From NCBI RefSeq assembly GCF_030704535.1, contig NC_081811.1:7172001-7236000 (forward strand): a stretch of DNA of 64,000 bases, read 5' to 3'. Each line of letters begins with the position of its first letter. The stretch's first letter is position 1. This stretch comes from Vitis vinifera. Lineage: Eukaryota > Streptophyta > Magnoliopsida > Vitales > Vitaceae. The notes under the pieces were generated by a model. The model did no database searches. It worked only from the letters and a program-made list of their open reading frames with translations, and had not been told where the DNA came from. Positions 23,040 to 34,469 of the stretch are shown piece after piece. The position numbers and the translations under genes were made by a program.

Positions 23040-23380
23040 AGTAGATTAAAACATTTTCCAAGGATAAGGCCAAACACGAGTGACAAGATACGTGTGCGTC
23101 ACTCGCAGCCAGTCGAAGGTATTTGTACCCGGTGATTCCTGCGTGTTAAACACGCTCTCAGAGACGCTTGAGTACATGAAAAAGGCCAGCACACTTGATA
23201 CTTACGTGTCACATCTGACAAAGCCAAGTAGGTTTGTTTATGGAGGCGGTGGTCCACGTGTCCTGAATGTATTTTTAATTTGTATGAAAATGAAATCCAA
23301 ATCATACTCCCGAAGATTCAAGGTGAGGGGCAGCTGGAACGCACTTGCTGGGATGGTTGTGATATTAATGAAATTTTAGC
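23040..23380 (+). other. GC-richer island with three ACGTG motifs
   Basis: Against an AT-rich background this 340-bp stretch is GC-richer and holds TACGTGTGCG, TACGTGTCAC and CCACGTGTCC within about 170 bp. ACGTG cores are bZIP/bHLH sites. It also contains a 99-codon open frame (23080-23379) with no recognisable domain. It could be a fragment of promoter DNA or a gene relic; nothing decides between these. Confidence 0.3.
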
Positions 23381-24328
23381 AATAATAAAATAAAAAAAGG
23401 AAAATTAAAAGGGAGAGGGGTGAGGGAAAGGAAAAAAAAAATGACCAAAATTCAAGAAAAAAAAAAAAGAAATAATTTCCTTTACATTTTTATTTTTCTT
23501 TCTTAATACTTTTGGGAATAAAACATATCTTAAGGTTTCGGAAACCATGATGAAATGAAAAAAAATGTCAAAAAAATAATTTTTTTTTAATATTTGATTT
23601 CATTATAGAAAATATGAAAGAAAATTAGAACAAGCATAGTATAAGAGTTTTATAATTTAAAAAATATTTTTAAAAATTAATTCTATTTTAGAAAATGTTT
23701 TTTTTTTATTTTTTTTATTTTTATGTTATGTTTCTTCTTAAACAAACCAATCTATATCAAATAAATAAATGAAAAAATAAAAATTTACTAACAAAAATCA
23801 GAGCATAAAGGTGATGACCTAACAAACTGGTCCTTTGATTAATGAATTGGTTTAATTTTGATAATAAATAGAGTAGTTGGCTTATGAAAGTCAATGACAA
23901 AAAGAAAATAAAAGAAAATAAATACATGATACCAATCTCTTTATTTATTGGCCTTTCTAATACCCACCAACTACCCATTCTTCCACAACCATATGACTAT
24001 TAGTAGTAGTCTATGAGGTTGTTGTGTCCCATCTTTTCAAAAATTAAATCATCTACATGTACATTTTTGTAGTATATATATAATTATAATTATAAAAAGT
24101 ATTTCTAGTGTAAAATAATAATTTTTAAATATTTATAATGAAATTTAGGAAATATTTTTTTAAAAAAATTAAAAGATCATTTAATATTGCTTCTTAAAAA
24201 GGATATTTTTATTAAAAATATTTCAAATAAAAACACTTTCAAAATCATCTAAATTGTTTGGCATATTATCCATTTTATATGGCATATTGCAAGACCCATT
24301 GTTTAATATAGTTGGATTTTTTGTTTTG

Positions 24329-24367
<39 letters not shown>

Positions 24368-25120
24368 AATAAAAAAGGGTTATAGGGTTTGTTTGAAAAT
24401 TATTTTTTAAAATAATTTTTATTTTTAAAAAAAAAAATTGGAAAACACACTTAGTAATAAAAAAAATGTTTTTTATTTTCTATTATTAAGAACAAAAATA
24501 TGATGTTTTCAAAAAATATTTTTTAATTGTTTTTGTTGTTTTTTTAGAGTTGTTTTAACAAATAATTATATAAACATGAATAATGATTAAAAATAAAGGA
24601 TCAGATATAAAATTATTTTTAAAATATATTTTTAAATATTAAAAATATTTCAGGTTTTTAAATAGATTTTTATTTTATAAAATATTAAAAAATAGTTTTT
24701 AAAAATCATTTTCGTAGAATTGTTTTAAATAATAATTATCAAGCATATCATAGATTTTTTGTTTTAAAGAAAAAAAAATCATCTTTTATAACTTATAATT
24801 TATAGGATGCTAGGAGCATTACTCAAAGGTCCAACTTTAAAGGTGCTTGTACTTTGAATATAATTTGCTTTACTTCTTTATGTTTTTTAGGAAATAAAAA
24901 GACAAAAAAATATAATAAATTTTTTAAAAATAAAATATTTTAAAGATACAATTCCCACAAATAAAATTTTAAATCTCATAAAAAATTTAAAAATAATTTG
25001 TCCAAGCCACCCTAAATAACTGAAAATTAAAAATTGGGGAGCATCTCTTATATGATCATCTGCATTGACTACCAGATTTGGTTGACAAGGCTTCAAAGGT
25101 TGAAGCGCATCACAAACTGC
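23381..25120. other. Intergenic, AT-rich
   Basis: Homopolymer-rich DNA without a credible gene. About 24375-24740 resembles the TTTGTTTGAAAA MITE-like class seen elsewhere, ending TATCAAGCATATC. Short open frames here are low-complexity. Confidence 0.55.
24330..24362. repeat. (TA)n microsatellite
   Basis: About 16 uninterrupted TA units followed by TTATAAAATAAAAAAGGG. Likely length-variable between individuals. Confidence 0.85.
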
Positions 25121-25133
25121 ACAAAATCAATCT

Positions 25134-25142
25134 CCACGTGGC
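25134..25142 (+). promoter_or_regulatory. G-box/ABRE (CCACGTGGC) upstream of the NPGR-like gene
   Basis: A palindromic CACGTG core in the ABRE context CCACGTGGC, about 260 bp before the GA-rich leader of the NPGR-like gene. bZIP and bHLH factors bind such sites. A link with light or abscisic acid control is inference only. Confidence 0.45.
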
Positions 25143-25394
25143 AGAAATTTAGCCTCATCATGCTGGTAAATTCCTAGTAGAATCCAAACAGAACTGAATT
25201 TTCTGTCTCAAATTCCACCATGTTCCATTCTTTGTTTTTATTTGAAAGTTTCAATTGGAAGTATGCCCTCTGTTTTTCATTTTTATTCGCCATTTTCTGA
25301 GCAAACACCACAGAACGGAGGATGTAAAATTCAGAGATGTGTTACATTTTCCTTTTTACATTCAATGCACAATAAAGTTTTCCACCATTAATCA

Positions 25395-26317
25395 AAGAGA
25401 AAAGAGAAAGAGAAAGAGAAAGAGAAAATAGAATAGAAAAGGAAAAGAAAAAGAAAAGAGGGGAGAGGTTCTTGAAGCTTTGGATGATCAAAGGATTCAA
25501 AGGGAAGATTTGATTCGAGGGTTTGAACATATGGGCTCTGTTGAGGATGCCTTGTGGGCTCTTCTTTCCTGCTTTTCTTTTTGGAAAAGAAGGTACTGTC
25601 CTGTTGATTGGCAATTTATGTTTGGTCGCTGTGATGGGTCTGTCTCAAATTTCTATCACTTTCTAGGGTTTTGAAGCTTGTGAATCTTGGGTGAATTTGA
25701 GTTCACAGGTTGCTGAATTTTTGTTATTGTTCCCAATTGTTTGGTGGGTTGTGTTGGGATTATGAGATAGTCTATCTGATGGTTTATATGTGTTAATGTC
25801 AGTTTCAGGGTTGAAATTGGGTGATAATGGTGGATTTCTGAAGTGGGGTTCCAGAAATAATAATGGTTTTTTTGGTTTTGGTTGGTTAGTTTTGAATTTT
25901 GAATTCTGAATTTAGGGTTTTTGTTTTAAACACTGGTAGAACCAGTTTTGTTTTCATTTTCCATTTCTTTATGCTTCTCCTTCTTCATGTGAATTTAAAT
26001 TCGTATCTGTTTTCCTCAGTTGGAGTTCAACTCCTATTGGTTTAAACTACCATTTGGGTCTGATCAGTTGGTAATTTCAGCTCATAAAACTCTACACAAA
26101 CTATTGAATTTTTTCTGTTTTAGAATTGTTTTGATTGGTAATAAGTTGATTTTTTTTTTTTTTTTTCAGAATTGTTTTGATTGCTAAATATTGTGCAGTC
26201 ATGATTTAAGAACACACCACAAGTGAACTTGTATACAGGGCTATTTTTATAACTTACACAGAGGTTTTGACTTTGTTATTGGTGGTGGTTGAAGGATTTC
26301 AAGGGTGGTGAAACAGT
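25395..26317 (+). other. Probable 5' leader of the NPGR-like gene
   Basis: Starts with a GA-rich tract (repeated AAAGAG, about 25398-25465) typical of plant leaders, followed by a 64-codon upstream open frame at 25480-25674 and then T-rich, intron-like DNA up to the ATG at 26318. A leader intron is likely (a GAAG|GTACTG donor near 25591 is one candidate), but its borders cannot be fixed from sequence alone. Confidence 0.45.
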
Positions 26318-28041
26318 ATGAGGAGTAAGAAGAACCGGCTCAAGGAGCGGAGGGGTGGTATAAGACGGAGGGTGGAGAAGATAATGAAGTGCCTCTGCTC
26401 TGGAGAGGAATTAAGAGCAGATAAAATGATTCCTTTGTCTGAAATCCTTGCAACCAACGATTATTCAGCAAGTGGCAGTTCTTCTCGAGCTGCTGAGCTT
26501 GAGCAGAAGCAAGATATCGGTAATATTGAAGAAGCTGAATCATCTCTCCGTGAGAGTGGTTGTTTAAACTACGAGGTTGGTTTCTCCAACTAGGACATTA
26601 AAGCTTTGATATGTCCTATCGGTCTTTCTTTCTTTCTTTCCCTTTTTTTTTTTCCAGCTATGTGGACAGTAGTTTTATTCTAGCTAGGCTCCTTTTGGAT
26701 CGTGGAAACACTAGAGGAAGGGAAGAAGATAGGAAAGGATCTTAAATTCTCTTGTTTGGTTTGTCATGAAAGATAAATAGGAAAATGAAATAGAACCTAG
26801 ACCTTTTTTAGTTCTCTATTTTTATTTTTTAATGCAAAAGAGGAATAAAAATGGAGAACGATGGTAGAAAAAAGTTTATTGAGTTTAGCTTATTTTTTTA
26901 TTTTTTCACATACTTTCCCTGATCCCATACTAGTAGTGCATTTACTTCCTTATCTTTATTATTAGAATTCAGATGAACTCAAATGGGAACTTAATTACTG
27001 AAAAAAAATGGGGAATCTATTCTTAGGTTTTTTCTGGCATTTTTATGGGAGCTTTTCTTATGATTAAGAATCTTAATAACTGAGATATAAGCCTAGATGA
27101 AACCTTGAAATTCAGTATAGAAGTGAATGATGAAAATACTCAACCAGCTACTTTTTTGGCTATTTATGTGGTAATATCTTCTGTTAGAACATATGCTATC
27201 ATACCCTCTTTATTCTCTTTTTATCCTTGTAGTGTGTGTTCGACCTGGACAAAATTGTTTTCTACTCGTGCAGTCATTAGTATTCTTTGCAGAGTAGCAC
27301 CATTTTCACCAACCTTTTTAAATGTTAAGTTTTGCATTACCTTTAACTTCTAAAATATTAGTTCTTTTTTTATTCTGTCATTTCTTGTTTTCCCATTTAT
27401 CTGTCTTAACATCCTTGTTTCAACCATGCTCATGTCATTGATATGCTTCTGAACTGAAAGCCTAATAAATAGAACATGACAATAATGAATATAATTTTTT
27501 TACTGTGGATTTTCATGGGGTTTTCTGAATATCTGAGATTAATATGTCTGCAATTTTCAGGAAGCAAGAGCATTGTTAGGGAGATACGAATATCAAAAAG
27601 GGAACATAGAAGCTGCTCTGCATGTATTTGAAGGAATAGATATTGCTGCAGTGACTCCCAAGATGAAACTCACCCTCGCTAAGAGAGGAGAACGTCGTAG
27701 GAGACGCTCTCAAAGTGATGCTGCCCCACCTATGTCCATACATGCTGTTAGTTTACTCTTGGAAGCAATCTTTCTTAAAGCAAAGTCATTGCAGGGTCTT
27801 GGAAGGTTTAAAGGTAATGTCACTGGTGCTGATTCACCAATTGGCTCCCTTCTCTGATTTAACTTATATTTGCTTTACTTTATGTTTTCTATACACTATT
27901 AATGGAATTCGTTCTTGGTTTATTTGCATATTTACTGTCATGAAGGTCCTTTAATGCTCCTCCATTATTATTTTTTGAGACATGATAATCCTGTTTGAAT
28001 TAAAATAAAATTGCTCATGCTAAGCTGCTGGAACGTCTTCC

Positions 28042-28079
<38 letters not shown>

Positions 28080-31000
28080 AATCATTTTAAAAAATTGTTG
28101 CATTTGTTGTGACAGGTATTGATAATATGCAAGATGTGGTTATTATAAAATATGAAACACAAAGTTGCTGGTTTATTTGAAAGAGCAACTGCTTGAGCAT
28201 CTTGCTATTAAAAAGATTATAAAATTAATAAACTCTTTGTTAAGTGTCCACTTGGATATGCTTCCTGTTTTTTGTTTTTGAATACAAAAAGTAACAAGAA
28301 CTTTATTTGAGAAGTGGAAAGTCTCACATAAAAATAATGGACTAAGCCTATGTCTTTAAAAATCATTTTTAAAATTCTAAAAAATTTAGATAGTAAAATT
28401 CTTTTAATGCCTCAATTTTCTTGGAACAGTTTTTAAAACCATTAGCTTTTTAATGTAAGTCTCTAAGAGTTATTCTATTTTATATAGAAGTTACTACTAT
28501 TTTATATCTTTAAAAGTAGAAAACAGGAAGTGTATCCAATTGGACACTAAATACGATGCCATTTTCTGAACTCTTGTTAGTGAAGGATGTCTAGGCATGT
28601 ATCCTGTTTATAAATCTAGTACACACACACACATACATGTGCATGCTTATCAAACAGTTTATGGAAGTCTTGGTCAGTTGTTTCTTTATTTCAATTTGTC
28701 TTTTACTCAATGTTTTCAGCAAAAAATCAGATTCTTTCTCTCTCTCATATATATGTTTTCATGATGTGGAAAAAAGATTTCAAGTGATGCACAGCAGTTA
28801 AAATGACCCTGATGTGGGCTAATATATCTTCCAAATCTTGCAGAAGCTGCTCAATCATGCAACGTTATTCTGGACATTGTTGAATCTTCATTACCAGAAG
28901 GCTTGCATGTAAACTTTGGTTCTGACTGTAAATTGCAGGAGACTTTAAATAAGGCCATTGAGTTGCTTCCAGAATTATGGAAACTTGCTGATTCTCCTCA
29001 TGAAGCAATTTTGTCATACCGACGAGCCCTTCTACATGCTTGGAACATTGATGTGGAAACTAATGCAAAAATCCAAAAAGAGTTTGCTATTTTTCTTCTA
29101 TACAGTGGAGGTGAAGCAAGCCCCCCGGAGCTCCGTTCCCAAATGGATAGTTCATTTGTACCTAGAAACAACATAGAAGAGGCTATTCTTCTATTAATAA
29201 TTCTATTAAGAAAAATTTCTCTTGAAAAAATTGAGTGGGACCCATCAATCTTGGATCACCTCTCCTATGCTCTGTCTCTGTCAGGGGGACTAAGGGCTTT
29301 AGCCAATCAAGTAGAAGAATTGCTTCCTGGGACCATGAATCGAAAAGAAAGGTATCACACTCTAGCACTCTGTTATTATGGAGATGGTGATAGCTTGACT
29401 GCTTTGAATTTGTTGAAGAAACTATTGAGTAATGCGGAGAATCCAAACTATCTTCCAGCTTTATTAATGGCTTCAAAGATTTGTGGGGAAAACCCAAATT
29501 TTGCAGAAGAAGGGATCAGCTTTGCCCGCAGAGCCCTGCAAAGCTTGCAGGGAGGGTGTGAAGAGATGGGAAGTGTTGCCAACTGTTTATTGGGTATTTC
29601 ACTTTCTGCACATTCCAAATCAGTTGTGGCTGACTCTGAGAGGGTTTCAAGACAAGCTGAGGCACTTCATGCCCTGGAAACAGCTGGGCGAATGATTAAA
29701 GTAAGAGATCCCAAAGTTGTTTACCATCTCAGCCTAGAAAATGCTGAGCAGAGGAAGTTGGATGCTGCACTTTATTATGCAAAGTACTTCATAAAACTTG
29801 AAGGTGGGTCTTCAGTTAAAGGATGGTTATTGTTGACTCGGATATTATCAGCTCAAAAACGGTTCAAGGATGCTGAAGCTGTCATTAATGCTGCCATTGA
29901 TCAGACTGGCAAATGGGATCAGGGAGAATTGTTAAGAACTAAAGCTAAACTCCAAATTGCACGTGGACGGTTAAAGCAAGCAGTTGAGACATATACTCAT
30001 CTTCTTGCTGTTCTTCAGGTTCAGAGAAAAAGCTTTGGGTCTGGGAATAAGTTTCTCAAGGTCTGTTGATTGATAAGTTTTCCTTCTATAAGCTGAATAT
30101 ACTATTTATATCTGATCAAACCCATCAATCACAATGATTTACAAATGGTTCTCCCATCATTTTTAACCCACTGATCTCTGCCTTTTCCATTGTCCTTCCA
30201 GTTCAATGCACTCTTGCTTGAGAAGCCAAATTGAGTAGAATTTTGAAAATTTTTCCATGTGTTTTTCTGAAGTAGTTCCTGGACATGGTTCTGGAAATGC
30301 ATCCTGTTTGCATGTTCGTGTTGCCATTAATGTCAAACCAGTGCATTACCATATAGTACTATGTATAGTTGAGCTCTGTTTTGGCCTGTGGGTAGAATTT
30401 TCTGAAATTACATTGGCCCCACTTTGAATCCACTTAAGCATTTGTCCCTTTCATGTTTCTTTCACCCCTAGGATTTTTTCTGTGATAATCCCTTTAGTCT
30501 GAGACAAACCCAAGGGCCTACATCTTATTGATGATCTGGGAACAATTTCCAAGAAAGAAGCTCTTTTTGTTTTTTTCTTTTCTTTTTCTCTTTTTGGATT
30601 GTGAGTGTGTATAGTGATGGGGAGAGGGTTTCGGATGTAGGTAGATGTGGAAGTCATTTTCTTCACCATATGACAACTAAAACAATTTGTTTACTGTTAA
30701 GTGGGAATGGAAGCCACTTTCCAGAATTCTAATGGAGGCAAATTATCTGTCTTCCTTTTCTCCAATCAAGAATATGTGGACAATTCCAGAACTATGCTCT
30801 GAATTCACTTGTCCCTTACCAAACACGGCATTCATTTTTGTATTTTACTGGGAAATCTTGTTCTGAGACAAATAGTTGTTGCAACTACTTATCTTTTTGC
30901 ATCATCTGTCACAGGGCAGTGGATATCCTGATAGAAGTTTGGAATTGGATGCATGGCATGATCTGGCTTATTTATACATAAGCTTGTCACGGTGGCATGA

Positions 31001-31633
31001 GGCTGAGATCTGTCTTTCCAAATCCCGGGCCATCAGTCCTTATTCTGCTGCTAGATGTCATGCAATGGGTATGCCGATATTTTGATCACTTCATAGTATA
31101 TTCTTCTCTCCCATCACTCATCATTGTTAAAAACTGTACTAGTACTAACCATTCACTATCAGTCATTGTTTTAAGTTGATGAAGGTTTAGTTAAATTTTC
31201 TCCATGGCTTGAATCTTTTCTTCTTTCGAATTTTTGTATTCCTTTTTTGCTTTTTGGCTAGTACTGCTGCATTGAGAGTCCAAATGAAGGAATTCATAAT
31301 ATGGTAATTTTGACAGGTTTACTTTATGAAAAGCAAGGCCTCCACAAAGAAGCTCTAAAAGCCTTTGCAAATGGTTTAGATATTGAACCCACCCACATAC
31401 CCTGCCTGATCTCCATTGCCGTGGTTCTCAGGCACCTCGGCACCCAATCAGATGCAGTTGTTAGAAGCTTTCTGACACAAGCACTGCAGCTTGACAGAAT
31501 GAACCCTTCTGCATGGTATAATCTTGGCCTGGTTTACAAAGCCCAGGGTGCTGCATCATTACAAGAAGCTGCTGAATGTTTCGAGGCTGCAGCCCTTCTT
31601 GAAGAGTCGACACCAGTTGAGCCCTTCAGATGA
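26318..31633 (+). CDS. NPGR2: NPG1/NPGR-family TPR calmodulin-binding protein, five coding exons
   Basis: Exons by splice consensus and frame: 26318-26575, 27561-27813, 28844-30060, 30915-31068, 31317-31633, giving 732 residues. All four introns are GT-AG and phases agree (0, 1, 0, 1). The start has a basic stretch then IMKCLCSGE, followed by the acidic ADKMIPLSEILATNDYSASG motif, NYEEARALLGRYEYQKGN, and TPR helices through the C-terminus, where AWYNLGLVYKAQG and EAAECFEAAALLEES are clear TPR signatures. Known family: NO POLLEN GERMINATION 1 and its relatives bind calmodulin through TPRs; NPG1 is needed for pollen germination, and members associate with membrane phosphoinositide-kinase scaffolds. 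NPGR2 rather than NPG1 or NPGR1 is my judgement from memory. A MITE sits in intron 2. AATAAA near 31762 is a likely polyadenylation signal. No sign of damage. Confidence 0.88.
28044..28076. repeat. (TC)n microsatellite in intron 2
   Basis: A run of about 15 CT/TC units within the second intron of the NPGR-like gene. Confidence 0.8.
28243..28548. mobile_element. MITE in intron 2 of the NPGR-like gene
   Basis: A 306-bp element whose ends are clear inverted copies: AGTGTCCACTTGGATATG plus CTTCCTGTTTT at the left, and at the right the complement of AGTGTCCAATTGGATACAC plus TTCCTGTTTTC. The interior is AT-rich and non-coding. The target duplication is ambiguous (short A/T-rich), so hAT versus Harbinger origin is open. 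It is about 300 bp from the 3' splice site, so probably harmless to splicing. Confidence 0.7.
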
Positions 31634-32366
31634 GTAGCTCTACACGCACCCTTTGGCTGTAGAGCTGTAAGCCATCAAATTTATGCTTGAATACATCTCC
31701 CTCTTTCCCACATAGGTATTTTTACACACTCTTCACATATTGTAATTTGACAAAGAAAAGCAATAAAAGGACAAGTTTTGTTTTCTGATTCAGTTTTGTA
31801 GATCATCGATAAAATGGGTACAAGAAACTGCAACTTGTAGATCACATAACTTTATATTGTGATTCATCCTTGTGCTTGTAGGATGATCAACGCCTTTCAT
31901 ACTATTGCCTGCCTCATACAAAATCAATTATTCCTTCAAGACTATGGAGGAAGGTGACAGTTCACCATTCTAACACAATTTCAGGGGGATGTAATGGATA
32001 TATGGCTTTTCTAGAGATACCGAACCTGAGCCTGTTGCGAATGCTCATGTTTGACTTTTGAGAAGATAATAAAATAATTCAGTATGCAAAATACTTCAAC
32101 TTCTATCCAAATCCAAATAAATTAAATTAGAAAAAAAACTACTCCAAATGAGGGCATTCTAACCAACACATGAAAGGAAGAAAACCAAAACAATGTTGTG
32201 CAAATGACAGAAACGGAGGAACTGAAACGGCGTCATTGAGAGAGAGAGAATCTGATTACTTCATAGACGTATGCTGAGTGGAAGAAGCTTCTCTGCTCTT
32301 CAAGCATCCCAGCATTCACTGTGAGTTCATTCCTTTTTGTCTTTTTACATGATTCGTCCTTGAACC
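31634..32366 (+). other. NPGR-like 3' region and mTERF pseudogene 5' flank
   Basis: Includes the AATAAA at about 31762 and an AT-rich spacer. A GAGAGAGAGAAT tract near 32240 is followed by a possible leader exon ending TCACT|GTGAGTTC near 32320, just before the mTERF pseudogene. No other gene is seen. Confidence 0.5.
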
Positions 32367-32930
32367 ATGTTCATCCCTTTCACCTGTAGAAGGCTCTCAT
32401 TTTCGCCCCGCAGCGTCTGCTTCTTCTCCTTATCATCCAAAGCAGAAGATGATAAACAATACTATTTCGCAGTATCTTACCTCATAAATTCATGTGGGTT
32501 GTCCCCAGAATCTGCTATATCTGCTTCCGGGAAGCTACACTCTAAAACCCCTGAAAGGCCCGATTCTGTCCTCACCCTTTTCAGAGACTATGGAATCACC
32601 AGTACCCATATTCCCGAACTCCTGAAAGTGTATCCAACTTTGCTTCGGTTGATCCTGAGAAAACCCTTTTGCCCAAACTCGAGTTTTTCCATTCCAATAG
32701 GTTTTCAAAGGCCGGCCTTGGGAAGATCTTCTCTTGTTGTCCAATGATCTTGTCTCGAAGCTTGGACAAGCAGACTATTCCTTGTTATAATTTCTTCAAG
32801 AGCATTATAAAAGGTCGTGATAAAATATCAGAATCACATTCCTCAGTTGTTAAATCTGTATAAGGGTGAAGTGGGGGTTCTAGAACTAGCCTTTGCATCT
32901 GAGGAGACATGTGGAATCAAACAGTTGTAG
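32367..32930 (+). pseudogene. Group A mTERF pseudogene with ~590-bp internal deletion
   Basis: Begins with an mTERF presequence and the blocks SYLINSCGLSPESAISASG and TPERPDSVLTLFRDYGIT. A one-base loss near 32646 shifts the frame within what should read LLLADPEKTLL; homology continues in the next frame through CPMILSRSLDKQTIPCYN. After FFKSI it jumps to the C-terminal block (NHIPQLLNLYKGEV, ELAFASEETCGIKQL, stop at 32930), again out of frame. Compared with the intact gene at 37523, about 590 bp (roughly 195 codons, most mTERF repeats) are gone. The 3' flank to about 33725 remains homologous to those of the other group A genes, so it is a decayed tandem copy, not a retrocopy fragment. Confidence 0.88.
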
Positions 32931-33393
32931 GATAGCATGTCAACCTTCCTTTCTTTTTTGTGTTTGGCTGTTGTGTTATGTTTTCTCAGATTCAATTCCA
33001 TTTTCATTGTTTTGAGCAAAAACAATACATTTGCTTCTACCAGATTCTGCTGGGGGTCCTTTGATTTACCAGTTTTTGATTGCTTTCTGCCTTTGATCTG
33101 TTCAAGAACATAATGTAGGATGTCTTTTCGGTTCATGGCAATATAGATTCAGCTTATGTCTATATTTTGCACGTGGTGTCTGGAACCTGATCACTAGTTC
33201 CAGGTCGAGGTGACCAGGAATACCTGTACCTCCATTTTGCATGTTCTTATAACTTCATATCAATGAATGGCTTGATTTTTATTTAAAAAAGAAAAAAAGT
33301 AAAGGGTTTTATGAGTTGTGTAGCATCCTTCTACCCTAAACTCGAAGTTGCCTACTGGGGAGGAAATGGTGCAGTTTTGTTTCAACATCCTTA

Positions 33394-33691
33394 AGGCCAT
33401 GTTTGGTGCCGGAGTGTTTGAGAAAAAATGTGAAGAAAAGAAAATAGAAAGGAAAGTAAAAGGAATAAAAAAAATATATTTTAAAGTCAATAAATTATTT
33501 TTACATCCTATTTTAAATTTATTTAACTTTTCAATATAAAAATAAAATAATTTAAAAATATATAAGTTTCTTACTAATTTTAATTATATTTGATTTTCTT
33601 TCATATTTTTTTATGGTAAAACCAAATAAGATCATTTTTTTTAAACATTTTTTTCTTCTTCTCTTAGTACTTTATGCAAACCAAATATAAT
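33394..33691. mobile_element. MITE, insertion shown by paralogous empty sites
   Basis: Ends resemble GGCCATGTTTGGTGCCGG and the complement of AGATTATATTTGGTTTGC, with an AT-rich core of about 300 bp. The homologous flanks at 49737-49790 and (inverted) 40145-40200 run straight from TTTCAACATCCTT-like sequence to TTGKGTTACATAGTC-like sequence without it. The insertion therefore postdates the duplications. The class (TGTTTGGTT ends) recurs near 36470, 57598 and 60706. Confidence 0.65.
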
Positions 33692-34469
33692 CTATATGTA
33701 TTTTTGTGTTACATAGTCCTTTTTTTCATTGTATTTGCATCAAGGTTAGCAGCATGATGCTAAAGCATACCATAAGACCCTAGTTATGGACTTAACTTTT
33801 ATTTTGAGTTTAATTTGATATTAGATGAAAATAATGCATGTTGCAAGAACCATTTTAATCCATAGTAGAGTAAAAGGTTAAATATATATGTAAATGAGAG
33901 ATTCAAGGCTTGTGGAACACGAGGAGACCTAGGCAAGGACAAAATAAATAGGCATGAAAGATGAGTACCAAATGTTATAGATAGAGTTAGAGAACAAACA
34001 AACATGAGAAAAGAAGGTTGGAGGCTATAGCTCGGAGATCAAAATGGAATTTGAAATACAAAATCTTGCTGTAACACATACCTTGACTTTGAGGTGAACT
34101 CTAGAGCACTTTTGAGATAATTTTGGGGTAAGTTATGTACTATTTCCAAGCCCAAGAAGTCAGGAGTTTAATGCTTCAAATAGTTTTCAAATTGTTTGTG
34201 AAATAAGGAAGTTATGACTTATTAAAGTTAATTAAGAAATCATATGTTGAATTCAAATCCAATTTGAATTCATCCATTGCCAATTCAAGCTCGAACCTCT
34301 TCCATTTTGAATTTGTCATTTTGGCACTCCACCAATCTTGATGGGCTAGGATCACTCAAAACTCATATTATTTTTTTTTTTATTATTTTGAAATATTTTA
34401 TGTTATTTTTTAAATAAGTGGCCAATTAAATGATGCCACATGTGTCATTTAAGGTTAGTTTATATATAT

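Noticed and set aside
23080-23379. 99-codon open frame
   Set aside because: No recognisable domain, no splice or promoter context beyond ACGTG motifs; kept only as a GC-richer island.
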